The notes beneath the pieces are model-generated. The model was given only the letters and a program-made list of their open reading frames with translations. It was not told the origin of the DNA and did no database searches. A stretch of DNA of 64,000 nucleotides from Embleya sp040629175 (lineage in GTDB: Bacteria; Actinomycetota; Actinomycetes; Streptomycetales; Streptomycetaceae): NCBI RefSeq assembly GCF_040629175.1, contig NZ_JBEXUX010000022.1:79269-143268 (forward strand). Direction: 5' to 3'. The translations under genes and the position numbers were made by a program. Below, piece by piece: positions 34,174 through 42,343 of the stretch. Positions within the stretch are counted from its first letter, which is position 1. Each line of letters starts with the position of its first letter.

Positions 34174-35079
34174 TCAGACGCGGCCGGGCACCCGACGTCG
34201 TACGGCGGTGCCGGCGACCAGCGCGCCGGCGACCGCACCCACGCCGGCGGCGGCCGGCAGCCCGATGCGGGCGGCCTTGCGACCGGTGCGGTAGTCCTTC
34301 ACGCGCCACCCGTACGCCCGGGCGTGGCGGCGCAACCGCAGATCCGGATTGACCGCGCACGGATCGCCCACCAGGGTCAACATCGGGATGTCGTTGGCCG
34401 AGTCGCTGTAGGCCGAACAGTCGGTCAGGTCCAGGCCCTCGCGGTCCGCGAGCGCGCGCACGGCCTCCGCCTTGGCCTCGCCGTGCAGCAGTTCGCCGAC
34501 CAGCCGACCGGTGTACACGCCGTCACTGGTCTCCGAGACGGTGCCCAGCGCGCCGGTCAGGCCCAGTCGGCCGGCGATCGTGGTGGCGATCTCGATCGGT
34601 GCGGCGGTGACCAGCCAGACCTGTCGGCCCGCGTCCAGGTGCATCTGGGCCAGCCCCCGGGTGCCCGGCCAGATCTTGTCCGCCATGCACTCGTCGAAGA
34701 TCTCCTCGCCGATCACCCGGATCTCCTCGACCGTATGGCCCTTCGCGAACGACAGCGCGGCCTCCTGGGCGTCACCCACGTGGCCCATGTGCTCGCCGCC
34801 GAGCCGGAACCGGGCCTGCTGCCAGCCGAACCGGGCGATGTCGCGGGCGCCGAGAAACCGGCGGGCGTACAGCCCCCGGGCCAGGTGGAAGATCGACGCG
34901 CCGCGCATCACGGTGTTGTCCAGGTCGAAGAACGCGGCGCCGATCGGGGTGGGCAGGCCGTCCTCGCCGGGGGCGCGTGGCGGGGCGCTCGCGTGCGCGG
35001 CGGCGGCAGCGGCCTCGCCCGCCCGCACGGCGCTGTCGTTGGTGTTCTTGGTCGTCGATCGCCGGCGCAAGAGAACCAT
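34174..35079 (-). CDS. HAD-IB family hydrolase (SerB-like)
   Basis: A 301-residue HAD phosphatase of the PSP-like IB subfamily. The nucleophile motif is FFDLDNTVMRG (about residue 49). Motif II is LVTAAP, the motif III Lys is in GEAKAEAV, and motif IV is AYSDSANDIPML. The last ~40 residues form one hydrophobic helix (LPAAAGVGAVAGALVAGTAV) ending in RRRVPGRV, suggesting a C-terminal membrane anchor. GTG/ATG choice: ATG 35079 with a TACGCT -10 seven bases upstream and no Shine-Dalgarno. It may dephosphorylate a lipid or serine phosphate. It is divergent from the glutaredoxin-like gene. Confidence 0.85.
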   Translation of the reverse strand: MVLLRRRSTTKNTNDSAVRAGEAAAAAAHASAPPRAPGEDGLPTPIGAAFFDLDNTVMRGASIFHLARGLYARRFLGARDIARFGWQQARFRLGGEHMGHVGDAQEAALSFAKGHTVEEIRVIGEEIFDECMADKIWPGTRGLAQMHLDAGRQVWLVTAAPIEIATTIAGRLGLTGALGTVSETSDGVYTGRLVGELLHGEAKAEAVRALADREGLDLTDCSAYSDSANDIPMLTLVGDPCAVNPDLRLRRHARAYGWRVKDYRTGRKAARIGLPAAAGVGAVAGALVAGTAVRRRVPGRV

Positions 35080-35086
35080 GTGGTCG

Positions 35087-35092
35087 AGCGTA
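35087..35092 (-). promoter_or_regulatory. -10 element, leaderless start (minus strand)
   Basis: TACGCT on the minus strand lies 7 bases ahead of ATG 35079. Confidence 0.5.
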
Positions 35093-35242
35093 GTAGGCGT
35101 GTATTGCGACTGTGTGGCGGTTGTCTTGCCGCGCCGCGCCGCGTCGGTGAAACCGGGACCGCGCCGACTCGCCCGCGCCGTCGGCGCCCCGGAGCGCGGG
35201 CGGCCTTCTGGCCGGCGCCCCCGACGGGTGACAATCGAGGAC

Positions 35243-35512
35243 GTGAATCTCTTCCGCCGCCGCGCCGACGCCGCGACCCACACCGTGACGCTGCTCAGCA
35301 AGCCCGGTTGTCACCTGTGTGACGACGCCCGTGTCGTCATCGAACGGGTGGCCGGGGAACTGGGCGTGACCTGGACGGAGGTCGACATCACCGGGGACCC
35401 GGAGCTCCAGCACAAGTACTGGGAGCAGATCCCGGTGACGTTGGTGGACGACCGGCAGCACGATTTCTGGCGAGTGGACGAGCGGCGGTTGCGCCGGGCT
35501 CTGGGGGGCTGA
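35243..35512 (+). CDS. glutaredoxin-family thiol-disulphide protein
   Basis: An 89-residue protein of the thioredoxin fold. The redox motif is KPGCHLCDDA (CxxC at about residues 23-26), followed by VTWTEVDITGDPEL and the cis-Pro segment QIPVTLVDD. The start GTG 35243 follows GAGGAC; GTG 35228 is also in frame. It lies 292 bases ahead of rex on the same strand, in a redox/haem neighbourhood, and could support haem or ribonucleotide thiol chemistry; the target is unknown. Confidence 0.85.
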   Translation: MNLFRRRADAATHTVTLLSKPGCHLCDDARVVIERVAGELGVTWTEVDITGDPELQHKYWEQIPVTLVDDRQHDFWRVDERRLRRALGG

Positions 35513-35661
35513 CCGTCCGCGCGCCCCAATCGTTCGGCCCGACGCCGGCGGCGGGGTCGACGCAGGGGGCCGCCGGAGGGAAATTTTGCCGACACGTACG
35601 GTAGGGGGTCGTGCACGATCGGCCACCACGACTACGCATGGACCACGCGGACGTCACCTCG

Positions 35662-35677
35662 TGTGACCGAGTTCACG
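35662..35677 (+). promoter_or_regulatory. second Rex-operator-like palindrome
   Basis: TGTGACCGAGTTCACG fits the pattern TGTGA-N6-TCACa with one mismatch at the end. It lies 77 bases upstream of the main site and may strengthen repression by looping or by binding a second Rex dimer. Confidence 0.5.
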
Positions 35678-35738
35678 CTCCGATTCGGAACCAAGGCGTG
35701 ATGAGCATCACGACAGGCGCTCAAATCGGACACCTACT

Positions 35739-35767
35739 TTGTGCGTACGTTCACAAAAGCCTAACCT
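35739..35767 (+). promoter_or_regulatory. rex promoter with overlapping Rex operator (ROP)
   Basis: TTGTGCGTACGTTCACAA (35739-35756) matches the known Streptomyces Rex operator pattern. TTGTGC at 35739-35744 also serves as -35, with TAACCT (35762-35767) 17 bases later as -10. Rex bound here would block RNA polymerase, so rex and the haem genes behind it should be turned on when NADH is high (low oxygen). Confidence 0.85.
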
Positions 35768-35804
35768 GGCAATCGAAATCCCAGGTCCCACCCACAGGAG
35801 CAGC

Positions 35805-36548
35805 GTGGCTACAGGGCGTACCGAGCGACCGGCGCAACGGGGACGTGGCATCCCCGAGGCGACGGTGGCGCGGCTTCCGCTGTACCTCCGGGCGCTCAGT
35901 GCGCTGTCGGAGCGGGGTGTTCCCACGGTCTCGTCCGAGGAACTCGCCGCTGCCGCCGGGGTGAATTCAGCGAAGCTGCGCAAGGACCTGTCGTATCTCG
36001 GCTCCTACGGCACCCGTGGGGTCGGTTACGACGTCGAGTATCTCGTGTACCAAATCTCGCGTGAACTCGGGCTCACCCAAGACTGGCCGGTCGCCATCAT
36101 CGGCATAGGAAATCTGGGTCACGCCCTGGCCAACTACGGTGGATTCGCCTCGCGCGGGTTCCGCGTGGCGGCGCTCCTGGACGCCGATCGGGCGGTCACC
36201 GGTCAGCGGATCGCGGGCATGGCGGTGCGGCACATGGACGACCTCGAGCAGATCGTGCGCGAGGACCACGTGTCGATCGGCGTGATCACCACGCCCGCGC
36301 CGGCCGCGCAGGAGGTGTGCGACCGACTGGTCGCCGCCGGGATCACGAGCATCCTGAACTTCGCGCCGACCGTGCTCTCGGTTCCCGAGGGGGTGGACGT
36401 GCGCAAGGTGGATCTGTCCATCGAACTGCAGATCCTGGCCTTCCACGAACAGCGCAAGTCCGGTCTCGATCCCGTCGCGGGACCGGTTCCGGCGCGACCC
36501 TCGAAGCCGGGGGAACGCGGCGATCTCCCCGAGGTGATGCCCGCGTGA
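35805..36548 (+). CDS. rex: redox-sensing transcriptional repressor Rex
   Basis: A 247-residue repressor sensing the NADH/NAD+ ratio. An N-terminal winged HTH (about 20-85; IPEATVARLPLYLRAL, SAKLRKDLSYLGSYG) binds the operator. A Rossmann domain (about 90-215) has IIGIGNLGHALANY for NADH, and a swapped C-terminal helix follows. The tail beyond FHEQRK (~25 residues) is disordered. GTG 35805 has CAGGAG 4-5 bases ahead. It heads the operon rex-hemA-hemC-hemD and is autoregulated through the ROP in its own promoter. Confidence 0.97.
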   Translation: MATGRTERPAQRGRGIPEATVARLPLYLRALSALSERGVPTVSSEELAAAAGVNSAKLRKDLSYLGSYGTRGVGYDVEYLVYQISRELGLTQDWPVAIIGIGNLGHALANYGGFASRGFRVAALLDADRAVTGQRIAGMAVRHMDDLEQIVREDHVSIGVITTPAPAAQEVCDRLVAAGITSILNFAPTVLSVPEGVDVRKVDLSIELQILAFHEQRKSGLDPVAGPVPARPSKPGERGDLPEVMPA

Positions 36549-36606
36549 CCGGCTGTCGCGTGGGTGTCGCGCCCGCGAACACGGCGAACAACGGTAGGAA
36601 GACACC

Positions 36607-37935
36607 ATGAGTGTCCTGGCGGTCGGTCTGAGTCACCGCACGGCCGAGGTCGGTCTCCTGGAGCGCGTCTCGGTCTCCGGGACGGCCCAGGAGGCGCTGC
36701 TGCACGACCTGATCGCGGCCGAACCGGTGGGCGAGGCCGTGCTGCTGTCGACCTGCAACCGGGTCGAGGTCTACGCGGACGTGGATCGCTTCCACGGCGG
36801 TGTCACCGAGCTGGGCAACCTGTTGTCGCGGCACACCGGCGTGCCGGTGTCCGAGCTGACCCCGTGCCTGTACGTGCACTACGAGGACCGCGCCGTCCAG
36901 CACCTGTTCTCGGTCGCCTGCGGACTCGACTCGATGGTCGTCGGCGAGGGACAGATCCTCGGCCAGATAAAGGCCGCGCTGGCGCTCGCGCAGACCCACG
37001 GCACCGCCGGTCGGGTGCTCAACGAACTCACCCAGCAGGCGCTGCGGGTGGGCAAGCGGGCGCACACCGAGACCGGCATCGACCAGGCCGGTCGCTCGCT
37101 GATGACGGTGGGGCTGACCCAGGCCGAGCGCTCGATGGGCCCGGTCGAGGGTTGCCGGGCACTCGTGGTGGGCGCGGGATCGATGAGCGCGCTGGCCGCC
37201 AAGACGCTGCACCGCGAGGGCGTCGGGCACATCGTGGTGGCGAACCGCACCTACGAGCGGGCCGAACACCTGGCCGAGTCGGTGGCCGGCCGGGCCGTGC
37301 CGATGTCCGCACTGCCGGACGCGCTGTCCTCGGTCGACCTGGTGGTCTCCTGCACCGGCGCGGCCGGTCTGGTGATCGGCCGGGACGAGATCGAGGCGGT
37401 GCTCGCGGTGCGCCGCGAGCGCGGCGTCGAGCAGCCGCTCGTGTTGATCGACCTGGCGCTGCCGCGCGACATCGACCCGAGCGTGCGCGAGCTGGACGGC
37501 GTCGTACTGATCGACCTGGAACGGCTCGCCGAGGTCTCCGCCGGCACGGCCGGCGAGGCCGACGTGGACCTGGTGCGCAAGATCGTCTGCGAGGAGGTCG
37601 CGGCGTTCGCGACCGCCCAGCAGGCACAGCAGGTCGCGCCGACCGTGGTCGCACTGCGCAGCATGGGCTCGGACGTGGTCAGGGCCGAGCTGGACCGGCT
37701 GGTCGGTCGGGTTCCGGAGATGGACGACCGGGTGCGCGCCGAGGTCGAGCAGACCGTGCGGCGCGTGGTGGACAAGCTGCTGCACGCGCCGACGGTGCGG
37801 GTCAAGCAGTTGGCCGGCGAGCCCGCCGGCTCGTCGTACGCCGAAGCGCTGCGGATGTTGTTCGACCTCGACCCCGGCACCCCCGAGGTGGTCCGCCGGG
37901 CGGACGCCCCCGACGCAGTGGAAGGTGTGGCGTGA
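36607..37935 (+). CDS. hemA: glutamyl-tRNA reductase
   Basis: A 442-residue first enzyme of the C5 haem pathway, reducing glutamyl-tRNA to glutamate-1-semialdehyde with NADPH. The catalytic Cys is in LLSTCNRVEVY (about 49), followed by GEGQILGQIK and the NADPH-binding loop VVGAGSMSALAAK (about 184). The C-terminal dimerisation helices end in the linker of the family. AGGAAG precedes ATG 36607. It follows rex by 58 bases and its stop overlaps the hemC start as GTGA. Confidence 0.97.
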   Translation: MSVLAVGLSHRTAEVGLLERVSVSGTAQEALLHDLIAAEPVGEAVLLSTCNRVEVYADVDRFHGGVTELGNLLSRHTGVPVSELTPCLYVHYEDRAVQHLFSVACGLDSMVVGEGQILGQIKAALALAQTHGTAGRVLNELTQQALRVGKRAHTETGIDQAGRSLMTVGLTQAERSMGPVEGCRALVVGAGSMSALAAKTLHREGVGHIVVANRTYERAEHLAESVAGRAVPMSALPDALSSVDLVVSCTGAAGLVIGRDEIEAVLAVRRERGVEQPLVLIDLALPRDIDPSVRELDGVVLIDLERLAEVSAGTAGEADVDLVRKIVCEEVAAFATAQQAQQVAPTVVALRSMGSDVVRAELDRLVGRVPEMDDRVRAEVEQTVRRVVDKLLHAPTVRVKQLAGEPAGSSYAEALRMLFDLDPGTPEVVRRADAPDAVEGVA

Positions 37936-38864
37936 CCGAAGCACCGTTGCGGCTGGGCACCCGGCGCAGCAAGCTGGCGATGGCCCAGTCGGGGCACGTC
38001 GCCGACGCCGTCACGCGGCTGACCGGCCGGGCCGTGGAGTTGGTGGAGATCACCACCCACGGCGACACCTCGCGCGAGCAGCTCACCCAGATCGGCGGCA
38101 CCGGCGTCTTCGTCAACGCCCTGCGTGACGCGCTGCTGGCCGGCGAGGTCGACTTCGTCGTGCACTCGCTCAAGGACCTGCCGACCGGCGACGCCGAAGG
38201 GGTCGCCCTGGTGGCGATCCCGCCGCGGCACGATCCGCGCGACGCGCTGGTGGCCCGGGACGGGCTCGCGCTCGCCGAGTTGCCGGCCGGCTCCCGGATC
38301 GGAACCGGCTCGCCGCGCCGCGCCGCGCAGTTGTTGCTGCTCGGGCTCGGCCACGAGATCGTGCCGATCCGCGGCAACGTCGACACCCGGATCGGCTTCG
38401 TGACGTCCGGCGAACTCGACGCCGTCGTCCTGGCCAAGGCCGGCCTCGGCCGCCTGGGCCGTGCGGAGGAGGTCACCGAGACCTTCGATCCGCTCCACAT
38501 GCTGCCTGCCCCCGGTCAAGGGGCATTGGCCGTCGAGTGTGCGGCACACGATGTCGCCCTCGTCGAACTGCTCGCCGGTTTGGACGACTCGGACACCCGA
38601 GCCGCCGTACTGGCCGAGCGCACGCTGCTCGCCGTGTTGGAAGCCGGATGTTCGGCTCCGGTCGGCGCCCTCTGTGAGGTCGCCGAGGGCGAGCAGGTCA
38701 CCGAGCTGTACCTGCGGGCCGTAGTCGCGAATGTCGACGGCACCGAAAGCGTACGGTTGTCCGCCACCGGAACCCTCGACGAGGCGGAGAAGATCGGGCG
38801 CGAACTCGCGGCCGAACTCCTCGCCCGAGGGGCCTCCGGTTTGATGGGGGAGCGCGTCCCTTGA
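37932..38864 (+). CDS. hemC: porphobilinogen deaminase (hydroxymethylbilane synthase)
   Basis: A 310-residue enzyme joining four porphobilinogens into hydroxymethylbilane. RLGTRRSKLAMAQ is the family N-terminus. The dipyrromethane-cofactor Cys is in LEAGCSAPVGAL (about residue 239), and the catalytic Asp is in the SLKDLPT segment. The GTG start overlaps the hemA stop; the stop overlaps the hemD/cobA start as TTGA. Confidence 0.97.
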   Translation: MTEAPLRLGTRRSKLAMAQSGHVADAVTRLTGRAVELVEITTHGDTSREQLTQIGGTGVFVNALRDALLAGEVDFVVHSLKDLPTGDAEGVALVAIPPRHDPRDALVARDGLALAELPAGSRIGTGSPRRAAQLLLLGLGHEIVPIRGNVDTRIGFVTSGELDAVVLAKAGLGRLGRAEEVTETFDPLHMLPAPGQGALAVECAAHDVALVELLAGLDDSDTRAAVLAERTLLAVLEAGCSAPVGALCEVAEGEQVTELYLRAVVANVDGTESVRLSATGTLDEAEKIGRELAAELLARGASGLMGERVP

Positions 38865-40468
38865 GCCCCAGAGCGAAGAAGAAGCCCAGCGGCATCGTGA
38901 CCTTTGTGGGTGCCGGTCCCGGCGACCCACGACTGCTCACACTGCGGGCCATCGAGGTGCTGGCCGAGGCCGATGTGGTGGTCGCCGACGAGGCGACGCT
39001 GCGCCAGGTCCTGTTCCACTGCAAGAGCGGCGTCGAGGTCCTCGACCCGGTGACCGGTGACGACGGGGAACTCCTGTCCGCCGTTGCCCGGGCCAAGGTC
39101 GTCGTGGCCGCCGCGCGGTCGGGCAGGCAGGTCGTCCGGGCCGTGGCGGGTGACCCGTGCGTGGACCAGTCGGTCACCGACGAGGTCACGGCGGTGGCGA
39201 AGGCGAAGATCGTCTTCGAGGTCGTGCCGGGCGTCCCGGTCAGCACGGCCGTGCCCACCTACGCGGGCATCCCGCTGCACGCGGCCAAGGGCAGCGGTGG
39301 CGTGCGTGTCCTCGACATGGCCGAGGCATCGATCGACTGGGCCACGGTCGGCTCCGTCGACGGCACGCTCGTGCTGCGCGGTGGACTCGACTCGATCGCC
39401 GAGATCGCCCAGGAACTGGTCGCCGGCGGTCGCAAGCCGGCCACGCCGGTGGCGGTCACGGTCAACGGCACCACCACCGAGCAGCGCACCCTGGTGAGCA
39501 CGCTCGCCCAGGTGGCCTCCGACGTGCGGTCCGCGAAGATCACGCTGCCGGCCGTCGTGGTCGTCGGCGAGGTGGTCGCCCAGCGCGACACCCTGTCGTG
39601 GTTCGAGACCAAGCCCCTGTTCGGCTGGAAGGTGCTGGTTCCGCGCACCAAGGAGCAGGCGGTCACGCTCTCCGAGCAACTGCGCTCGTACGGCGCGGTG
39701 CCGCACGAGGTGCCGACCATCGCGGTCGAGCCCCCGCGCACGCCGCAGCAGATGGAGCGGGCGATCAAGGGCCTGGTCACCGGCCGCTACGAGTGGATCG
39801 CGTTCACGTCGGTCAACGCCGTGCGCGCGGTGCGCGAGCGGTTCGAGGACTACGGCCTGGACGCGCGTGCCTTCGCGGGCATCAAGGTCGCGGCGGTGGG
39901 TGAGGCGACCGCGCGGGCGCTGGTCGAGTTCGGCGTCAAGCCGGACCTGGTGCCCTCGGGCGAGCAGTCCGCCGCCGGGTTGCTGGAGGACTGGCCGCCG
40001 TACGACCCGGTCTTCGACCCGATCGACCGGGTGTTCCTGCCGCGCGCCGACATCGCCACCGAGACGCTGGTGGCCGGGCTGGTCGAGCTGGGCTGGGAGG
40101 TCGACGACGTCACCGCGTACCGCACGGTGCGCGCGGCGCCGCCGCCGGCGGACACCCGCGAGGCGATCAAGGGCGGCGGCTTCGACGCGGTCCTGTTCAC
40201 GTCGTCCTCGACGGTGCGCAACCTGGTCGGCATCGCGGGCAAGCCGCACGCGGTGACGGTGATCGCGTGTATCGGCTCGGCGACCGCGAAGACCGCCGAG
40301 GAGCACGGTCTACGCGTGGACGTGATGGCTCCCGAGCCGTCGGTCTCCGCGCTGGCCGAGGCACTCGCGGAATTCGGTACGGCGCGTCGCGCGGCTATGG
40401 TCGAGGCAGGCGACCCGGTGACTCGGCCGAGCGAACGGCGGCCCGGGTCGCGGCGGAAGGCCAAATAG
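38861..40468 (+). CDS. hemD: uroporphyrinogen-III synthase with N-terminal methyltransferase-like domain
   Basis: A 535-residue fusion. Residues 10-240 resemble the SUMT (CobA) tetrapyrrole methylase fold: FVGAGPGDPRLLTLRA is well kept, AGDPCVDQSV replaces the usual GGDPFVFGRG, and VVPGVPVSTAVPTYAGIP follows. Residues 250-505 are a HemD domain (WKVLVPRTKEQAVTLSEQL, FTSVNAVRAV, FTSSSTVRNL). HemD closes hydroxymethylbilane to uroporphyrinogen III. The degenerate methylase motif suggests that the first half may no longer methylate. The TTG start is fixed by the overlap with hemC. It ends in a basic tail (RRPGSRRKAK). Confidence 0.92.
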   Translation: MSPRAKKKPSGIVTFVGAGPGDPRLLTLRAIEVLAEADVVVADEATLRQVLFHCKSGVEVLDPVTGDDGELLSAVARAKVVVAAARSGRQVVRAVAGDPCVDQSVTDEVTAVAKAKIVFEVVPGVPVSTAVPTYAGIPLHAAKGSGGVRVLDMAEASIDWATVGSVDGTLVLRGGLDSIAEIAQELVAGGRKPATPVAVTVNGTTTEQRTLVSTLAQVASDVRSAKITLPAVVVVGEVVAQRDTLSWFETKPLFGWKVLVPRTKEQAVTLSEQLRSYGAVPHEVPTIAVEPPRTPQQMERAIKGLVTGRYEWIAFTSVNAVRAVRERFEDYGLDARAFAGIKVAAVGEATARALVEFGVKPDLVPSGEQSAAGLLEDWPPYDPVFDPIDRVFLPRADIATETLVAGLVELGWEVDDVTAYRTVRAAPPPADTREAIKGGGFDAVLFTSSSTVRNLVGIAGKPHAVTVIACIGSATAKTAEEHGLRVDVMAPEPSVSALAEALAEFGTARRAAMVEAGDPVTRPSERRPGSRRKAK

Positions 40469-40543
40469 GTTTGCTGGAGTGGCGGGCGCGACGCTTGGTC
40501 GATTGGGTGTCGGGCCGCCCATGAGGAAGGCCGAGTAGTTCTG

Positions 40544-41542
40544 ATGTCGTACCAGGCTGACGCATCGTCAGGGTTTCCCACGCAGCGCCCCCGGCGGTTG
40601 CGTACGTCCCCGGCGGTGCGCCGCCTGGTCGCGGAGACCCGGCTGCATCCCGCCGAGTTGATCCTGCCGCTGTTCGTGCGCGAGGGCGCGAGCGAACCGG
40701 TGCCGATCTCCTCGATGCCGGGCGTCGTGCAGCACACCCGTGACTCGCTGCGCAAGGCCGCGCACGACGCGGTCGCGGCGGGGGTCGGCGGGCTGATGTT
40801 GTTCGGCATCCCGACGGTCAAGGACGCGCTCGGCTCGGCGGGTTTCGACCCCGAGGGCGTGCTCCAGGTCGCCATCCGCGACGTGGTGGCCGAGGTGGGC
40901 GCCGACGCGGTGGTGATGTCCGACCTGTGTCTGGACGAGTTCACCGACCACGGGCACTGCGGTGTGCTGGCCGCGGACGGCTCGGTCGACAACGACGCGA
41001 CGTTGGCCGCGTATGCGCGGATGGCCGTGGTGCAGGCCGACGCGGGCGTACACATGGTCGGGCCCAGCGGGATGATGGACGGTCAGGTCGGGGCGATCCG
41101 GCGGGCGTTGGACGATGCCGGGTATCTGGACGTGTCGATCCTGGCGTACAGCGCGAAGTACGCGTCGGGCTTCTTCGGTCCGTTCCGCGAGGCGGTCGAA
41201 TCCACGCTCCAGGGCGACCGGACGACCTACCAGCAGGACCCGGCCAACGCCGAGGAGTCGGTGCGCGAGGTCCTGTTGGACGTGGCCGAGGGCGCGGATC
41301 TGGTGATGGTCAAGCCCGCGATGTCGTACCTGGACATCATTCGGCGGATTGCCGACGAGGTGCATGTGCCGGTGGCGGCCTACCAGGTCAGCGGCGAGTA
41401 CGCGATGGTCGAGGCGGCGGCGGCGAACGGCTGGATCGACCGGGACCGGGTGGTGCTGGAGACGCTCACCTCGATCCGGCGCGCGGGGGCGTCGTCGATT
41501 CTGACGTATTGGGCGACCGAAGTGGCGCGGAAGTTGCGGTAG
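40544..41542 (+). CDS. hemB: delta-aminolevulinic acid dehydratase (porphobilinogen synthase)
   Basis: A 332-residue enzyme condensing two 5-aminolevulinates. The Schiff-base Lys pair is in ILAYSAKYASGFFGPFR (about 203) and LVMVKPAMSYLDI (about 258). Metal-site cysteines are partly present: DLCLDEFTDHGHCG has two Cys rather than the three of zinc enzymes, fitting the magnesium-type group. GAGGAAGG lies 13 bases ahead of the ATG, a loose spacing. A CTGAC-N5-GTCAG palindrome covers codons 5-9. It follows hemD by 75 bases, so it may be part of the rex operon or have its own control. Confidence 0.95.
   Translation: MSYQADASSGFPTQRPRRLRTSPAVRRLVAETRLHPAELILPLFVREGASEPVPISSMPGVVQHTRDSLRKAAHDAVAAGVGGLMLFGIPTVKDALGSAGFDPEGVLQVAIRDVVAEVGADAVVMSDLCLDEFTDHGHCGVLAADGSVDNDATLAAYARMAVVQADAGVHMVGPSGMMDGQVGAIRRALDDAGYLDVSILAYSAKYASGFFGPFREAVESTLQGDRTTYQQDPANAEESVREVLLDVAEGADLVMVKPAMSYLDIIRRIADEVHVPVAAYQVSGEYAMVEAAAANGWIDRDRVVLETLTSIRRAGASSILTYWATEVARKLR
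40557..40571. promoter_or_regulatory. CTGAC-N5-GTCAG palindrome inside the start of hemB
   Basis: CTGACGCATCGTCAG, same arms and spacing as the sites in the 47-57 kb catabolic region. It lies 13 bases after the hemB start codon. It may be a real site or a chance match. Confidence 0.35.
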
Positions 41543-41614
41543 TGGATCACTCGTTCCGGTGATGGGCGGTCGAGTCGGATCGGCTCGACCGGGGGCGGCA
41601 TGCGGTCGTCGGGA

Positions 41615-41675
41615 ACGGCTTCGACGGCTTCGACGGCTTCGACGGCTTCGACGGCTTCGACGGCTTCGACGGCTT
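41615..41675. repeat. 9-bp minisatellite downstream of hemB
   Basis: Six exact ACGGCTTCG units (41615-41668) and a partial seventh. It lies in the 287-base spacer between hemB and the convergent MarR gene, outside any supported gene. Confidence 0.85.
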
Positions 41676-41829
41676 TGCGACGGTGACCGTGCTTGCGGAT
41701 CCCGAGCCCGCCAAAGGTGACTACACGTCCGAGACGCGGGTTGCTCGGGGAACGCCCGTTTCCCATGCACGTGGGACCGCTCAAGGGCTTTCACGATCGA
41801 GCCGGAGATCACCGCTCGCTGATTGGGCG

Positions 41830-42321
41830 TCAGGACCCGAGTCGCGCCACGGCTGTGGGTGGTAGGTGTCGGGCGAGCAGGGCCAGTGCTTCGGTGACCC
41901 GGGTGACCACCTGCTCGTCGGTGGTGGCCAGCACGCGTGCCAAAACGTCCTCGATGCCGGCGGCGCGGACCTCGGTGACCCTTGGGGACGGGTCGGCGGC
42001 CGGGCGGACCAGTAGCCGGCGGCGGTCGGTGGGGTCCTGGGTGGTTTCGATCGAGCCGGTCTCCTTGAGCCGGGCCACGGCGGTGGAGACCTGACTCTGG
42101 GGCAGGCCGGTACGGCGGGCGATCTCGCCGACGGCGCTGTCGGGGTGGGCGACGATGTCGCTCAGGGCGATCAGCACGGAACGTGTGCCGCCGGGGTGGC
42201 GGTCGGTGCCGTCCGTGGGCGCTTGGGGGGCCGGGAGGGCTTCCTCGCCGATCTTCATGAGGGTGCGGCCCAGGAGGAAGAGGTCGACCGGGGTCAGGGG
42301 TGGCTGCGGTGGGGTCGTCAT
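41830..42321 (-). CDS. MarR-family transcriptional regulator
   Basis: A 163-residue winged-helix repressor. DNA-binding helices: AVGEIARRTGLPQSQVSTAV (about 65-84), with the wing RLKETGSIETTQDPTDRRRLLV just after. ATG 42321 lies six bases behind a TACTAT -10 with no Shine-Dalgarno; ATG 42336 is less likely. It is divergent from an alpha/beta hydrolase gene, and the shared region carries a phased array of GATGCATC boxes that this protein probably binds. The inducer is unknown. Confidence 0.88.
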   Translation of the reverse strand: MTTPPQPPLTPVDLFLLGRTLMKIGEEALPAPQAPTDGTDRHPGGTRSVLIALSDIVAHPDSAVGEIARRTGLPQSQVSTAVARLKETGSIETTQDPTDRRRLLVRPAADPSPRVTEVRAAGIEDVLARVLATTDEQVVTRVTEALALLARHLPPTAVARLGS

Positions 42322-42327
42322 GGGCGG

Positions 42328-42333
42328 ATAGTA
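42328..42333 (-). promoter_or_regulatory. -10 element of the MarR gene, leaderless
   Basis: TACTAT on the minus strand lies 6 bases before ATG 42321. Confidence 0.55.
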
Positions 42334-42343
42334 CATCGAGATG

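Noticed and set aside
41380..41784. Open frame giving a Val-Glu-Ala repeat protein across the 9-bp minisatellite
   Set aside because: It overlaps the hemB end in antisense, lacks a ribosome site, and only exists because a 9-bp repeat keeps frame.
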